Origin: an uncultured Eubacteriales bacterium
GTDB taxonomy: Bacteria > Bacillota > Clostridia > Oscillospirales > CAG-272
DNA: 64,000 nt
Assembly (NCBI GenBank): GCA_934503195.1
Contig: CAKSVM010000007.1
Coordinates: forward strand, 1 to 64,000
Direction: 5' to 3'
Part shown: positions 32,828 through 41,088 of the stretch, one piece after another
How the letters are laid out: each line of letters starts with the position of its first letter
How positions within the stretch are numbered: the first letter of the stretch is position 1
Translations under genes and position numbers: made by a program
The notes under the pieces: generated by a model
Told to the model about the DNA's origin: nothing
Seen by the model: the letters and a program-made list of their open reading frames with translations, nothing else
Database searches by the model: none

Positions 32828-34912
32828 ATGCGAAAGAGAAAAAACACGGCTTTTATCACCGTGATGATTTTTATAATATTCACGTTTTCCGCCCTTTCCT
32901 CGTGCGGTAAGGAAGAGATTCAGACCGAAAAAACGAACTACAGCGCGTCAATGGTCGCGCTTCCGGATGGGTTCACGCCCGACTCGCTGTCAGGAGTCGG
33001 GGACGTTCTGACGCTCGATGGATATTCGGACGACGGCGCGGCGAGGGTGAGATTTGACACATCAAGCGGTGAATTCCTTTCGGAGGATGTAATCCAAGGA
33101 TCGGGGAAGCGGATCGCGGGCTTTAATTCGGGCGACTGTTCATTTGTCGTCGAGACGGTCGGCGATGCTGAGACCTCGGATTATCTCATAAAAAAGCTTG
33201 GGAAGAATGGAAAAGTGAAGGAAGAATACTCCGTGTCGGAGCTTTTCGGGATCGACATTTCGGCGTTCGGCGGCGATATCATTGCGGGCGAGGGAGTCTT
33301 TTCGATCCTCCTCTGTGCTTCGGACGGCGATTATGATTACATAGTCTCAAACACCGGGGCGGTTCGGGCAGACAAAAACGGCGGAGTGATTCTCGTTGAG
33401 TCCGAAAGAAAGCTTATCTCGGCGCGGCTCGGCGAAAAGCTTATCGTCTCTGACGGGAGTGATTACGAGGTGAATTTTGACCGCGGCGAGCTCGTGAAGA
33501 CCGATTATGAGACCCCACGCGGATATGTTTTTTCGCTCGAAGACTATGATCTCGCGACGCTCTCGGGCGGAGTCATCCGGGGATACACGCTTTCGGACGG
33601 TGAATTCGTCGGGAAGGAGCTTTTTGACGCGACGTATGTCGGAATTCCGGGGAGTCCGGCGGCGGCCGTTTCGGTCGGGGACGTGATTTACATTCTGAGC
33701 TTTGACCTTCAGTCGGGCGACAATAATCTCTGGAAGGTCGAACCCTGCGAGGAGGATGAGCGGATAATCCTGACGCTCGGAGTTGTGGCGCGTTATGTCG
33801 ATTCGATGACCTCAAACGCCGTCGCCGAGTTCAACCGGACAAATGGCGGTTACCGGATAAAGATCAGAACCTATTCGTCGTCCGACGGAAGACCGAACTA
33901 TAAATCCGAGGTTGAGGCCTTCGAGCGCGGGCTTATTAGCGGCGACATTCCGGATATAATCCTGATCTCGCCCGAATACGCCGATCTTGAAAATTACGCG
34001 GCGAAGGGCGTCTTCGAGCCGCTTGACGGCTTTCTGACCGACGCTGAGCGGGCGAACCGGCTTTCCGTGGACGAATACACCTTCCCGCTCGAAGCCGAAG
34101 TGAGAACGCTCCTCGGCCGCCGTGGAGACTTTCCGGATAGAATGGAGCTTGACGCCGCGCTTGATAAGCTGTATTCGCTTCCGGACGATCAGGCGTTACT
34201 CTTCAATATGAAGTTTTCCGAGCTTCTGACTCTGTCGCTTGGTGAGTTCATTGATGAGGACGGGACGACGAATTTCGATTCGGAACTTTTCAGGCACTTC
34301 GCTGCGGCGTTTTATGAACTCGGTGACAAATATCACAGCGAGGCGGTTGTGACAAACGACCGGTTCGCGTCGCTGGCGAACGGCGAGGTGCTGCTGTCGC
34401 GCGAATCGCTGTCGCCAGACGTTTTCGCGAAATATTCGCTGAAATACGGGGTTGACGACATCACTGACGTCGGTTACCCGGGCGGAGATCTTCTGACAGT
34501 GCTGTTTTCGGGCGGAATATCGGCAAAGAGTCCGCACAAGGACGCGGCTTGGGAATTCCTCAGGCTTCGCGTGTCGGATGAGTATCTTTTTGACCGCTAT
34601 TCGACCTACATTCCGATCGCGACAAAAAGCGCGTTTTCAAAGTATGTCGAGTCGAAGCCGAAGTATCTGAGGCTTGAAGGTGATTCGTTCATCGCGTCGG
34701 ATGAGCGGCCGGAGGGGAGATATTTCGACGTTTCGGCGATAATGGACGGGATTGAGGAGTCGATTCTCTCGGCGAGGAGTCAGTCGCGGCGGGAGAAGCT
34801 TATTCTGAACGTGATAGTCGAGGAGCTTTCCGAATGGAAGTCGCGCGGAGGCGAGCTCGACGAGGCGATAAGGGTGATAGACGACCGCGTTTCGACGATC
34901 CGGAACGAATGA
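32828..34912 (+). CDS. large lipoprotein: beta-rich N-terminal half plus solute-binding-like C-terminal half
   Basis: A 694-residue lipoprotein (lipobox LSSC, C26). Residues 40-310 consist of repeating short strands with Asp/Gly turns, resembling a beta-propeller. From about 315 (ILTLGVVARYVDSMTSNAVAEFN) the pattern switches to a solute-binding protein with GDIPDIILIS (about 375) and a C-terminal AAWEFLRL segment (about 572). Lengths and order suggest a two-domain surface protein that may both bind polysaccharide and hand over a ligand. It is transcribed divergently from the GH10 gene. The propeller call is from strand pattern only. Confidence 0.72.
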   Translation: MRKRKNTAFITVMIFIIFTFSALSSCGKEEIQTEKTNYSASMVALPDGFTPDSLSGVGDVLTLDGYSDDGAARVRFDTSSGEFLSEDVIQGSGKRIAGFNSGDCSFVVETVGDAETSDYLIKKLGKNGKVKEEYSVSELFGIDISAFGGDIIAGEGVFSILLCASDGDYDYIVSNTGAVRADKNGGVILVESERKLISARLGEKLIVSDGSDYEVNFDRGELVKTDYETPRGYVFSLEDYDLATLSGGVIRGYTLSDGEFVGKELFDATYVGIPGSPAAAVSVGDVIYILSFDLQSGDNNLWKVEPCEEDERIILTLGVVARYVDSMTSNAVAEFNRTNGGYRIKIRTYSSSDGRPNYKSEVEAFERGLISGDIPDIILISPEYADLENYAAKGVFEPLDGFLTDAERANRLSVDEYTFPLEAEVRTLLGRRGDFPDRMELDAALDKLYSLPDDQALLFNMKFSELLTLSLGEFIDEDGTTNFDSELFRHFAAAFYELGDKYHSEAVVTNDRFASLANGEVLLSRESLSPDVFAKYSLKYGVDDITDVGYPGGDLLTVLFSGGISAKSPHKDAAWEFLRLRVSDEYLFDRYSTYIPIATKSAFSKYVESKPKYLRLEGDSFIASDERPEGRYFDVSAIMDGIEESILSARSQSRREKLILNVIVEELSEWKSRGGELDEAIRVIDDRVSTIRNE

Positions 34913-34918
34913 CAATAA

Positions 34919-34944
34919 GGCCGCCGCGGAAAACCGCGGCGGCC
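34919..34944. terminator. bidirectional terminator
   Basis: An 11-bp perfect stem GGCCGCCGCGG/CCGCGGCGGCC with AAAA loop is followed by GATGTTTTTATG on +. It lies between the convergent lipoprotein and esterase genes. Confidence 0.87.
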
Positions 34945-34971
34945 GATGTTTTTATGTTTCGCGGATAAGCG

Positions 34972-35751
34972 TTACTTATTGCATATCCAGTTGAGAATCT
35001 CCTGAATCCACTTGTCCCAGCAAGCCCAGTTGTGGTTGCCTTCGCTCTCGTGATAGGTCAGGTCGTAGCCGAGCGAGAGCAGATGATCGCGCATACGGAG
35101 GTTGTCCTGGTAGAGGAAGTCCTCGGTTCCGCACCACTGCCAGAGTCTCGGGAGAGGTCTTCCGCTCTCCTTTAATCTCTCCGCGACCGCGAAGAGATCG
35201 TTGTCGCTTCCCTTGAATTCGGTCTCCTTGTCGCCCGCGATCATCTCGGCAAAGCCGGGACGCGTGCGGGAATAGAAGGTTCCGAAGTCGAGCGCGCCCG
35301 AGAGCGACGCGCCCATCGAGAAGGTCTCGGGGCATCTTAAAGCCAGCTTGAAGGCTCCGTAGCCGCCCATCGAGAGTCCGGCGACGAAGGTCTCCTCACG
35401 CTTTGACGACATCTTCGGGAAGAAGTCGCGGCAGACCGCGACAAGCTCGTCGGACATGAAGGTGAAGTAATTTCCGCCGTACTTCATGTCGGTGTACCAC
35501 GAGAGATCGCCGTCGGGCATGACGACCGCGATTCCCTTTTCGGAAGCGTAACGCTCGATAGAGGTTCTGCGCTCCCAGATCGTGTAATCGTCGCTCATTC
35601 CGTGCAGAAGATAGAGCGTCGGGTAGGTGTCAACCTTCTCCTCGATCGACTTCATGCCGATCTGCCCGCGCGAACGCTGGGGAAGAACCACGTTCATCTG
35701 CACCTGTTTTCCGAGAACCTCGGAGTGGAAGCATACGTTGAGTAGAGCCAT
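34972..35751 (-). CDS. esterase of the EstA/esterase D (alpha/beta hydrolase) family
   Basis: A 259-residue alpha/beta hydrolase. The nucleophile Ser lies in AGLSMGGYGAFK (about 125), the oxyanion-side motif is LLHGMSDDYTIW (about 50), and the catalytic His is in EGNHNWACWDKW near the C-terminus. Such enzymes (tributyrin esterase, feruloyl/acetyl esterases) cleave short acyl esters, which would suit debranching of xylo-oligosaccharides. No signal peptide. It starts 1 bp after the stop of the FeoB-associated gene, so it is probably at the tail of the feo transcript. Confidence 0.87.
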   Translation of the reverse strand: MALLNVCFHSEVLGKQVQMNVVLPQRSRGQIGMKSIEEKVDTYPTLYLLHGMSDDYTIWERRTSIERYASEKGIAVVMPDGDLSWYTDMKYGGNYFTFMSDELVAVCRDFFPKMSSKREETFVAGLSMGGYGAFKLALRCPETFSMGASLSGALDFGTFYSRTRPGFAEMIAGDKETEFKGSDNDLFAVAERLKESGRPLPRLWQWCGTEDFLYQDNLRMRDHLLSLGYDLTYHESEGNHNWACWDKWIQEILNWICNK

Positions 35752-35752
35752 T

Positions 35753-35902
35753 TTATTTTCCTGCTTTCTTCTTTTTCGCGCACTCGCATTCGCCGTGACA
35801 GCATTCGCAGTAGATTCCGCGCTTTGCGCGTTTCACCTTTCGGATGATCACGAAGGCCGCCCAGACCGCGATGAGCGCGATTATGATTATTGTCGGTATC
35901 AT
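35753..35902 (-). CDS. FeoB-associated Cys-rich membrane protein
   Basis: A 49-residue protein read directly from the sequence. It has an N-terminal membrane helix (MIPTIIIIALIAVWAAFVII), a basic stretch RKVKRAKRG, a cysteine cluster YCECCHGECEC and a lysine-rich tail. This is the layout of the small FeoB-associated Cys-rich proteins found after feoB in Bacillota, thought to help iron delivery or the FeoB complex. It starts 31 bp after feoB and ends 1 bp before the esterase start. GGAAAG upstream serves as SD. Confidence 0.88.
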   Translation of the reverse strand: MIPTIIIIALIAVWAAFVIIRKVKRAKRGIYCECCHGECECAKKKKAGK

Positions 35903-35933
35903 TATATCACACTTTCCGGAAAATTGCAATAGC

Positions 35934-38027
35934 TTAAAGGAATATCTTCAGAATATTATATACGATCGACGAGATCACCCACGCGCTTCCGATCTGCATG
36001 CATATCGCGCCGAGCGTGAATTTCGCCGAGCCGCTCTCACGTCTTATCGTCGCGATGGACGCCACGCATGGGACGTAGAGAAGGACGAAGAGCATCATAG
36101 CGTAAGCGTTCGCCCACGTGAATCCGACGCTTCCGAGCACGCCTGAAAGCTCCGCCATTCCGGCCGCGCTCGATATGTTGGCGATTCCGTAAAGCACCGA
36201 CATACTCGAGACGACGACTTCCTTTGCCGCGACGCCCGAGATCAGCGCGACGATTATCTGCCAGTATCCGAGTCCGGTCGGCTTCATCACCGGGACGAGA
36301 ATTTTAGCCAGAGCCGCCGCGAAGCTGTCGCCCATGTTGTCGACAAGTCCGGTCGTGCCGAAGTTCAGTAAGAACCAGAGGAGTATCGACGCGAGGAAGA
36401 TCGTCGTACCGGCCTTTGTCAGGTAGTCCTTGACCTTCTCCCAGACATAGATGAAGATCGTGTGCGGATTCGGAGTCTTGTACTCAGGAAGCTCAATCAG
36501 GAGCGGATGACGGTTTTCACCGCTCTTTGTGACTTTTGAGACGATCAGCGCGGCGAGGATCGCGATCACAAGGCCGATCACATACATTGAGAACGCCGCG
36601 ATTCCGGCGAACTTTCCGTAGAACATCTGCGAGAGCAGCACATATACCGGAAGTCTCGCCGAACAGGACATGAAAGGCGTCACAAGGATAGTTTTGCGCC
36701 TGTCGGCCGGATCCTCGAGCGCGCGCGATGCCATCACCGCCGGGACTGTGCAGCCGAAGCCGAGCAGCATCGGTATGAAAGCGCGTCCCGAAAGTCCGAT
36801 CGCGCCCATCAGCCCGTCCATAACGTAAGCCACGCGCGCCATGTATCCGCTGTCCTCGAGTATCGCCAGCGCGAAGAAGAGAATAACAATGTTCGGGAGA
36901 AAGGTCAGTATCCCGCCGACTCCGGCGATGATTCCGTCGACGACGAGCGATCTTATGAAATCTCCCGCGCCGATATTCGTCAGAAGCGACGAAACTCCAT
37001 TCGAGAGAAAACCGAGTCCGATCTCGAAATATCCCTTCAGCCAGTCGCCGACCGTGAAGGTCAGCGCGAATACAAGTGCCATTATCCCGAGAAATACCGG
37101 AATTCCCCAGAAGCGATGGGTCAGGACGCTGTCGATCCTGTCGGTGGACGCGCTCTTTTCGTCGCGCTTCACGAGAACCTCGGCGACGACTTCCTCGATG
37201 AAATCGTACTTTTCGTTGATCATCCGGCTCTCGTATTCGGCCGGGTCAAAACCGATCTGATAATCCTTCATCACGTCGCCGTCGTTTTCGAGATATTTTA
37301 TCGCGTGCCAGCGGAGATTTGTCAGAGACGGGAATTTCGACGCGAGCGACGCTTCGAGTGAAGCGATGGTCTTTTCGACCTCATCGCTGTAGACAAGCGC
37401 GTATTCCTCGTGGAGCGACGCGTTTTCGCCGACTTTGTGGTGATGCTCGATCCGATGTTTTGCCGACGCGTCCTTGTGGTGGAGAACGGCGTGCATAAGC
37501 TGTTCAAGTCCGGTCTTTTTTCTCGCCGAGACCGGGATTACCGGGATTCCGAGCATTTCCTGCATTCTGTGAAGGTCGATTTCCATTCCACGCTCCTCGA
37601 CGATGTCCATCATGTTCAGTGCCATGACGACCGGCTTTCCAAGCTCAATGAGCTGGAGCGTCAGATACAGATTCCGTTCGAGCGCGGACGCGTCGGCGAC
37701 GTCGATTATAACGTCAACCTCATCCGAGAGTATGCACTGACGCGAGACGCGTTCCTCCATTGTATAGGAGGTCAGCGAGTAGATTCCGGGCAGGTCGATG
37801 AGATCGAAATCCTGATTCTGGAATCTGTACGAGCCTTCCTTTTTCTCGACCGTGACGCCCGGCCAGTTCGCGACCTTGAGATTCGCTCCGGTGTAGGCGT
37901 TGAAGAGAGTCGTTTTGCCGCAGTTCGGGTTTCCGATGAAAGCGACGTTGAGCGTTTTTTCAGCGGTGTTTCCGGTTTGCGGTGCGGATTTCGCGGACTT
38001 TGCCGCTTCTTTCAGTATCTCAGCCAT
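35934..38027 (-). CDS. feoB: ferrous iron transport protein B
   Basis: A 697-residue Fe(II) transporter. The N-terminal G domain has GNPNCGKTT (32-40), DLPGIYSLT (about 78) and NMMD (about 140), followed by a helical GDI-like domain to about 290. The remainder is the membrane domain with two inverted Gate repeats, e.g. GFGCTVPAVMASR (about 427), whose Cys is the conserved channel residue. An extra N-terminal Ala/Lys tail of 25 residues precedes the G domain. It overlaps feoA by 8 bp. Confidence 0.97.
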   Translation of the reverse strand: MAEILKEAAKSAKSAPQTGNTAEKTLNVAFIGNPNCGKTTLFNAYTGANLKVANWPGVTVEKKEGSYRFQNQDFDLIDLPGIYSLTSYTMEERVSRQCILSDEVDVIIDVADASALERNLYLTLQLIELGKPVVMALNMMDIVEERGMEIDLHRMQEMLGIPVIPVSARKKTGLEQLMHAVLHHKDASAKHRIEHHHKVGENASLHEEYALVYSDEVEKTIASLEASLASKFPSLTNLRWHAIKYLENDGDVMKDYQIGFDPAEYESRMINEKYDFIEEVVAEVLVKRDEKSASTDRIDSVLTHRFWGIPVFLGIMALVFALTFTVGDWLKGYFEIGLGFLSNGVSSLLTNIGAGDFIRSLVVDGIIAGVGGILTFLPNIVILFFALAILEDSGYMARVAYVMDGLMGAIGLSGRAFIPMLLGFGCTVPAVMASRALEDPADRRKTILVTPFMSCSARLPVYVLLSQMFYGKFAGIAAFSMYVIGLVIAILAALIVSKVTKSGENRHPLLIELPEYKTPNPHTIFIYVWEKVKDYLTKAGTTIFLASILLWFLLNFGTTGLVDNMGDSFAAALAKILVPVMKPTGLGYWQIIVALISGVAAKEVVVSSMSVLYGIANISSAAGMAELSGVLGSVGFTWANAYAMMLFVLLYVPCVASIATIRRESGSAKFTLGAICMQIGSAWVISSIVYNILKIFL

Positions 38028-38241
38028 TTCCGACCTCGATTCCGCGGGCGATATCCCGCCCGAACGCGTAGCGTGTGCCGCGGAGCTTTACAATCACCGC
38101 GCCGCTTTTCTTTTTGTTAAGAAGGCTTATCTGTGTCCCGCCGGTGAGACCGAGCATTTCGAGTCGGCGCGAGATATCGTGCGCGAGGTTTATGTTTCCG
38201 ACGACTGCCGTCTGTCCTATTTCCAGATTCTGAAGTGTCAT
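38020..38241 (-). CDS. feoA: ferrous iron transport protein A
   Basis: A 73-residue SH3-like FeoA, with the usual LEMLGLTGGTQISLL core and YAFGRDIARGIEV end. It interacts with FeoB and is needed for iron uptake. SD AAAGGA precedes the ATG and the 3' end overlaps feoB. It is first gene of the feo unit from the promoter at 38275. Confidence 0.95.
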   Translation of the reverse strand: MTLQNLEIGQTAVVGNINLAHDISRRLEMLGLTGGTQISLLNKKKSGAVIVKLRGTRYAFGRDIARGIEVGNG

Positions 38242-38271
38242 TGGGTTTCCTTTCGATTGATAGATTCATAT

Positions 38272-38303
38272 GTTAGTTTACTATAACTTCGACGATTTGT
38301 CAA
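38272..38303 (-). promoter_or_regulatory. feoAB promoter with possible operator
   Basis: On the minus strand TTGACA (38298-38303), 17 bp, TAAACT (38275-38280). An imperfect palindrome with outer arms GTTA/TAAC at 38272-38287 overlaps the -10, where an iron-responsive repressor (Fur or DtxR type) would block polymerase. The match to any known box is loose. Confidence 0.7.
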
Positions 38304-38360
38304 TCGGCAGAATAGACAAAAAGTAAGCCGATACGGTAAAATATATTTTATGATGGCCGG

Positions 38361-38391
38361 AAATAAAAAATCCCCTCCGACGCGGAGGGGG
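38361..38391 (-). terminator. strong terminator upstream of the feo promoter
   Basis: The stem CCCCTCCG/CGGAGGGG with a three-base loop is followed on the minus strand by TTTTTTATTT. It closes whatever is transcribed from 38392-38663, either the ACT gene transcript or a separate RNA. Confidence 0.88.
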
Positions 38392-38640
38392 AGAGATAAG
38401 AATTGGCGGTATTCCGAACACGAGCCACGCATTCTGAGTGAGAAAATCTCGTAAACCAAAAGACTCCGATGCTGTCGCGAATGCGGCAGCATCAAAGTTC
38501 ATAATACATACCAAGAACCTGCCTGCCCGCAGGAGCGGCATTTGACTTGCGCCAGTGTAGTCTCTCTATCGACAGGTGAGCCGTAGGCGAACGGGTGAGA
38601 GGCAAGGCCGCAAATCCCACAAGATATGCCGCAAACTAAC
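38392..38640 (-). ncRNA. candidate structured RNA between the ACT gene and feoA
   Basis: The only gene-free stretch above 300 bases (38242-38663). It holds an 11-bp hairpin with one mismatch at 38468-38493, an outer GCGGCAT/ATGCCGC pairing (38534-38541 region with 38625-38632), inner CTCTC/GAGAG and CCGT/ACGG pairings, and ends in the terminator at 38361. No codon structure with a good SD is visible; two small reading frames on - look accidental. It could be a stand-alone small RNA, a long structured 3' end of the ACT operon, or an interspersed repeat. It does not fit RNase P, tmRNA or SRP RNA as I know them. Confidence 0.35.
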
Positions 38641-38663
38641 CCATTAGCAGAAATAAACCCTGA

Positions 38664-39101
38664 CTATGCCAGCGTGGGCTCCCCGCCCTGCTCGTTCATG
38701 CCGGTGAAGCCGTGATCGCGCAGGAGCTTCGCGCCGTTTTCCTCATCTTCGACACGGAGGACAACGTACGCTTCGTTTTCACACTTCGCGATGAAGGCGT
38801 ACATATATTCGATCGTGATTCCGTTGTCGGCAAAGAGCTTCAGCACCTCGGCAAGACTGCCCGGCTTGTCGTGGATTCCCGCCGTGATCACGTTCGTGAT
38901 CGAAACCGTCAGCCCCGCCTCGCGAAGCACGCGCTCAACCTCGACCGGATCGTCAACGATGATGCGGAGAATTCCGAAATGCGTCGTGTCGGCTACGCAG
39001 AGCGCGCGGATGTTGATCCCCTTGCTCGCGATGATCTCGGTGATCTCGGCCAACCTGCCGGGTTTGTTTTCTACAAAGATTGAAATCTGCTTGATGATCA
39101 T
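38664..39101 (-). CDS. tandem ACT-domain protein
   Basis: A 145-residue protein of two ACT domains (about 1-68 and 70-138), starting MIIKQISIFVENKPGRLAEIT. Stand-alone ACT proteins of this type often sit beside phenylacetate-CoA ligase and indolepyruvate oxidoreductase genes and are presumed to sense an amino acid. SD AAAGGAGG precedes the ATG. It is the last gene of the operon starting at 45228. Confidence 0.9.
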   Translation of the reverse strand: MIIKQISIFVENKPGRLAEITEIIASKGINIRALCVADTTHFGILRIIVDDPVEVERVLREAGLTVSITNVITAGIHDKPGSLAEVLKLFADNGITIEYMYAFIAKCENEAYVVLRVEDEENGAKLLRDHGFTGMNEQGGEPTLA

Positions 39102-39129
39102 TTGTTCATGCCTCCTTTAATATATGCGA

Positions 39130-40437
39130 TCAGACGAGCTTGCGTCTGTCGATGACGTGCTTTGACTTGCCTTCCGAACGTCCGAGCGTGTTCGGCTCCA
39201 CAAAGGTGATCTTCGCCGAGATTCCCAGCACCGACTGCATCGACGCCGAAAGCTTCGCGGCCGTTTCCTCGATTCCGCGCACCTTGTCCGAGAAGCTCGT
39301 CGGCGATACCTCGACCTGAACCTCGAGCGTGTCGGTGTTGTTCACACGGTCGACGATTATCATGTAGTGAGGATCGACGTTTCCGCTCGACAGAAGCACA
39401 GACTCGATCTGCGACGGGAAGACGTTCACTCCGCGGATTATCAGCATATCGTCGCTGCGTCCGCAGGGCTTGGACATACGTACGAACGTGCGTCCGCATT
39501 TGCACTTCTCGTGCGTGATCGACGCGATATCGTGCGTGCGGTATCTTATAAGCGGAAGGGCTTCCTTCGTGATGCAGGTGAAGACGATCTCGCCCTTTTC
39601 GCCGTCCGGAAGCACTTCGCAGGTGACGGGGTCGATTATCTCGATTATGAAATTGTCCTCGTTGACGTGAAGTCCGTTCTGGCACTCGCAGTCGAAAGCG
39701 ACGCCCGGTCCCGAGATCTCAGAAAGTCCGTAGATGTCGTACGCCTTGATGTGAAGCCGCTTTTCGATCTCACGGCGCATCTCCTCGGTCCACGGCTCGG
39801 CTCCGAAGATTCCCGCTTTGAGATTCAGAGACGCCGGATCGACTCCCTGCGCCTTCATCGCGTCGGCAAGGTAGAGCGCGTAGGACGGCGTGCAGCAGAG
39901 GATCGACGAGTGGAAATCCTGAAGGATCGTGATCTGCCTTGCCGTGTTTCCGGTAGACGCCGGAATTACCGTCGCGCCCATCATCTCGGCTCCGTTGTGG
40001 AGTCCGAGTCCGCCCGTGAAGAGTCCGTAGCCGTAGGAGACGTGGACGAAATCGTCCTTCGTCGCTCCGGCCGCCACAAGCGCGCGCGCCGCGCACTCAG
40101 ACCAGATCTCAATGTCGTGGTGAGTGTAGCCGACGACGGTCTGCTTTCCGGTTGTGCCGCTCGACGCGTGGATTCTCTGAAGCTCGGACGGCGGAACCGC
40201 GAACATTCCGTAGGGATAGTTGTCGCGGAGATCCTGCTTGTAGGTGAAGGGAAGCTTTTTGAGGTCGTTTACCGACTGAATGTCCTCGGGCTTCACTCCG
40301 GCTTCGTCCATGCGCTTTCTGTACATCGGGACGTTCTTGTAGGCGTGGTAGACCGTGCGCGAGAGATTGTACGACTGAAGATGGAAGAGCTGCTGTCTGG
40401 GCGCGGTTTCAATTGCTTCGTTGAAATATCTGCTCAT
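39130..40437 (-). CDS. paaK: phenylacetate-CoA ligase, copy 1
   Basis: A 435-residue AMP-forming aryl-acid CoA ligase of the PaaK type. Motifs: SSGTTGKQTVVGYT (about 93), YGLSEISGPGV (about 235), YRTHDIA (about 300) and GRSDDMLIIRGVNVFPSQIE (about 325). The C-terminus ends with GRSEGKSKHVID, carrying the catalytic lysine region. It would activate phenylacetate, indoleacetate or similar acids, the products of the neighbouring oxidoreductase pathway. SD is weak (AGGCAGA). A second ligase, clearly paralogous, heads the same operon. Confidence 0.92.
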   Translation of the reverse strand: MSRYFNEAIETAPRQQLFHLQSYNLSRTVYHAYKNVPMYRKRMDEAGVKPEDIQSVNDLKKLPFTYKQDLRDNYPYGMFAVPPSELQRIHASSGTTGKQTVVGYTHHDIEIWSECAARALVAAGATKDDFVHVSYGYGLFTGGLGLHNGAEMMGATVIPASTGNTARQITILQDFHSSILCCTPSYALYLADAMKAQGVDPASLNLKAGIFGAEPWTEEMRREIEKRLHIKAYDIYGLSEISGPGVAFDCECQNGLHVNEDNFIIEIIDPVTCEVLPDGEKGEIVFTCITKEALPLIRYRTHDIASITHEKCKCGRTFVRMSKPCGRSDDMLIIRGVNVFPSQIESVLLSSGNVDPHYMIIVDRVNNTDTLEVQVEVSPTSFSDKVRGIEETAAKLSASMQSVLGISAKITFVEPNTLGRSEGKSKHVIDRRKLV

Positions 40438-40481
40438 TGGTATCTGCCTATCGAAATAATTTCCTTTCCTTTGATTTTCCT

Positions 40482-41051
40482 TTACGCGATATGCGCCGCT
40501 CCGAGATCGAAGGCCTTCAGATTCAGTTCGAGGAACTTTTCCGGAACCGACATTCTGACCGCCTCGCGGAGAGTTTCGGTGTCAAAGCCGAGCGCGTGCG
40601 ACATGAGTCCGATCAGCGCGACGTTGACCGCCTTTTCGCTTCCAGCCTTGCGGGCGATTTCAAGCGCGTCAGCCGCGATGACCTTCGCTCCGGCCTCTCT
40701 CATCTTTTCGGTGAGATTTTCGGGATATTCCGCCGCTCCGGTGATGACCGGCATCGGGTTTATCCTCTGCGTGTTCGTGATGACGACTCCGCCCTTTTTG
40801 AGGTAGGGGAGCCATCTCGCCGCCTCAAGCAGCTCGAAGGACATTATTATGTCGGCCTCGCCGCGGCAGATCACCGGGGACGCGACCTTGTCGCTGTACT
40901 TTACGTAGGTGACGACCGAGCCGCCGCGCTGACTCATTCCGTGGACTTCGGAGACCTTGACGTCGTAGCCCTTGAGGAGTACGGCGTTTCCGAGAATGCG
41001 GCTGGCGAGCAGCGAACCCTGTCCGCCGACGCCGACTATCATTATGTTCAT
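40482..41051 (-). CDS. iorB: indolepyruvate:ferredoxin oxidoreductase, beta subunit
   Basis: A 189-residue gamma-type subunit of 2-oxoacid:ferredoxin oxidoreductases. The hallmark MIVGVGGQGSLLASRILG begins at residue 4, followed by GMSQRGGSVVTYVKY (about 57). With IorA it oxidatively decarboxylates aryl pyruvates to aryl-acetyl-CoA. ATG at 41051 follows AAAGGA; the longer in-frame reading to 41159 would overlap the amidohydrolase and is rejected. It is separated from iorA by an amidohydrolase gene, an uncommon order. Confidence 0.93.
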   Translation of the reverse strand: MNIMIVGVGGQGSLLASRILGNAVLLKGYDVKVSEVHGMSQRGGSVVTYVKYSDKVASPVICRGEADIIMSFELLEAARWLPYLKKGGVVITNTQRINPMPVITGAAEYPENLTEKMREAGAKVIAADALEIARKAGSEKAVNVALIGLMSHALGFDTETLREAVRMSVPEKFLELNLKAFDLGAAHIA

Positions 41052-41088
41052 TGTATTTTTCCTTTCAGAAAAGTATGTTTGCTGAAAA

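Noticed and set aside
38238..38541. Two overlapping small minus-strand frames ahead of feoA
   Set aside because: They pass through the terminator and the feo promoter, lack SD sites and look like translations of structured non-coding DNA.
38583..38600. GGCGAACGGGTGAG string like part of 16S rRNA
   Set aside because: The match stops after about 14 bases and the flanks do not resemble rRNA, so it is chance.
39367..40806. 479-codon frame opposite the phenylacetate-CoA ligase
   Set aside because: Antisense shadow crossing two real genes and their boundary.
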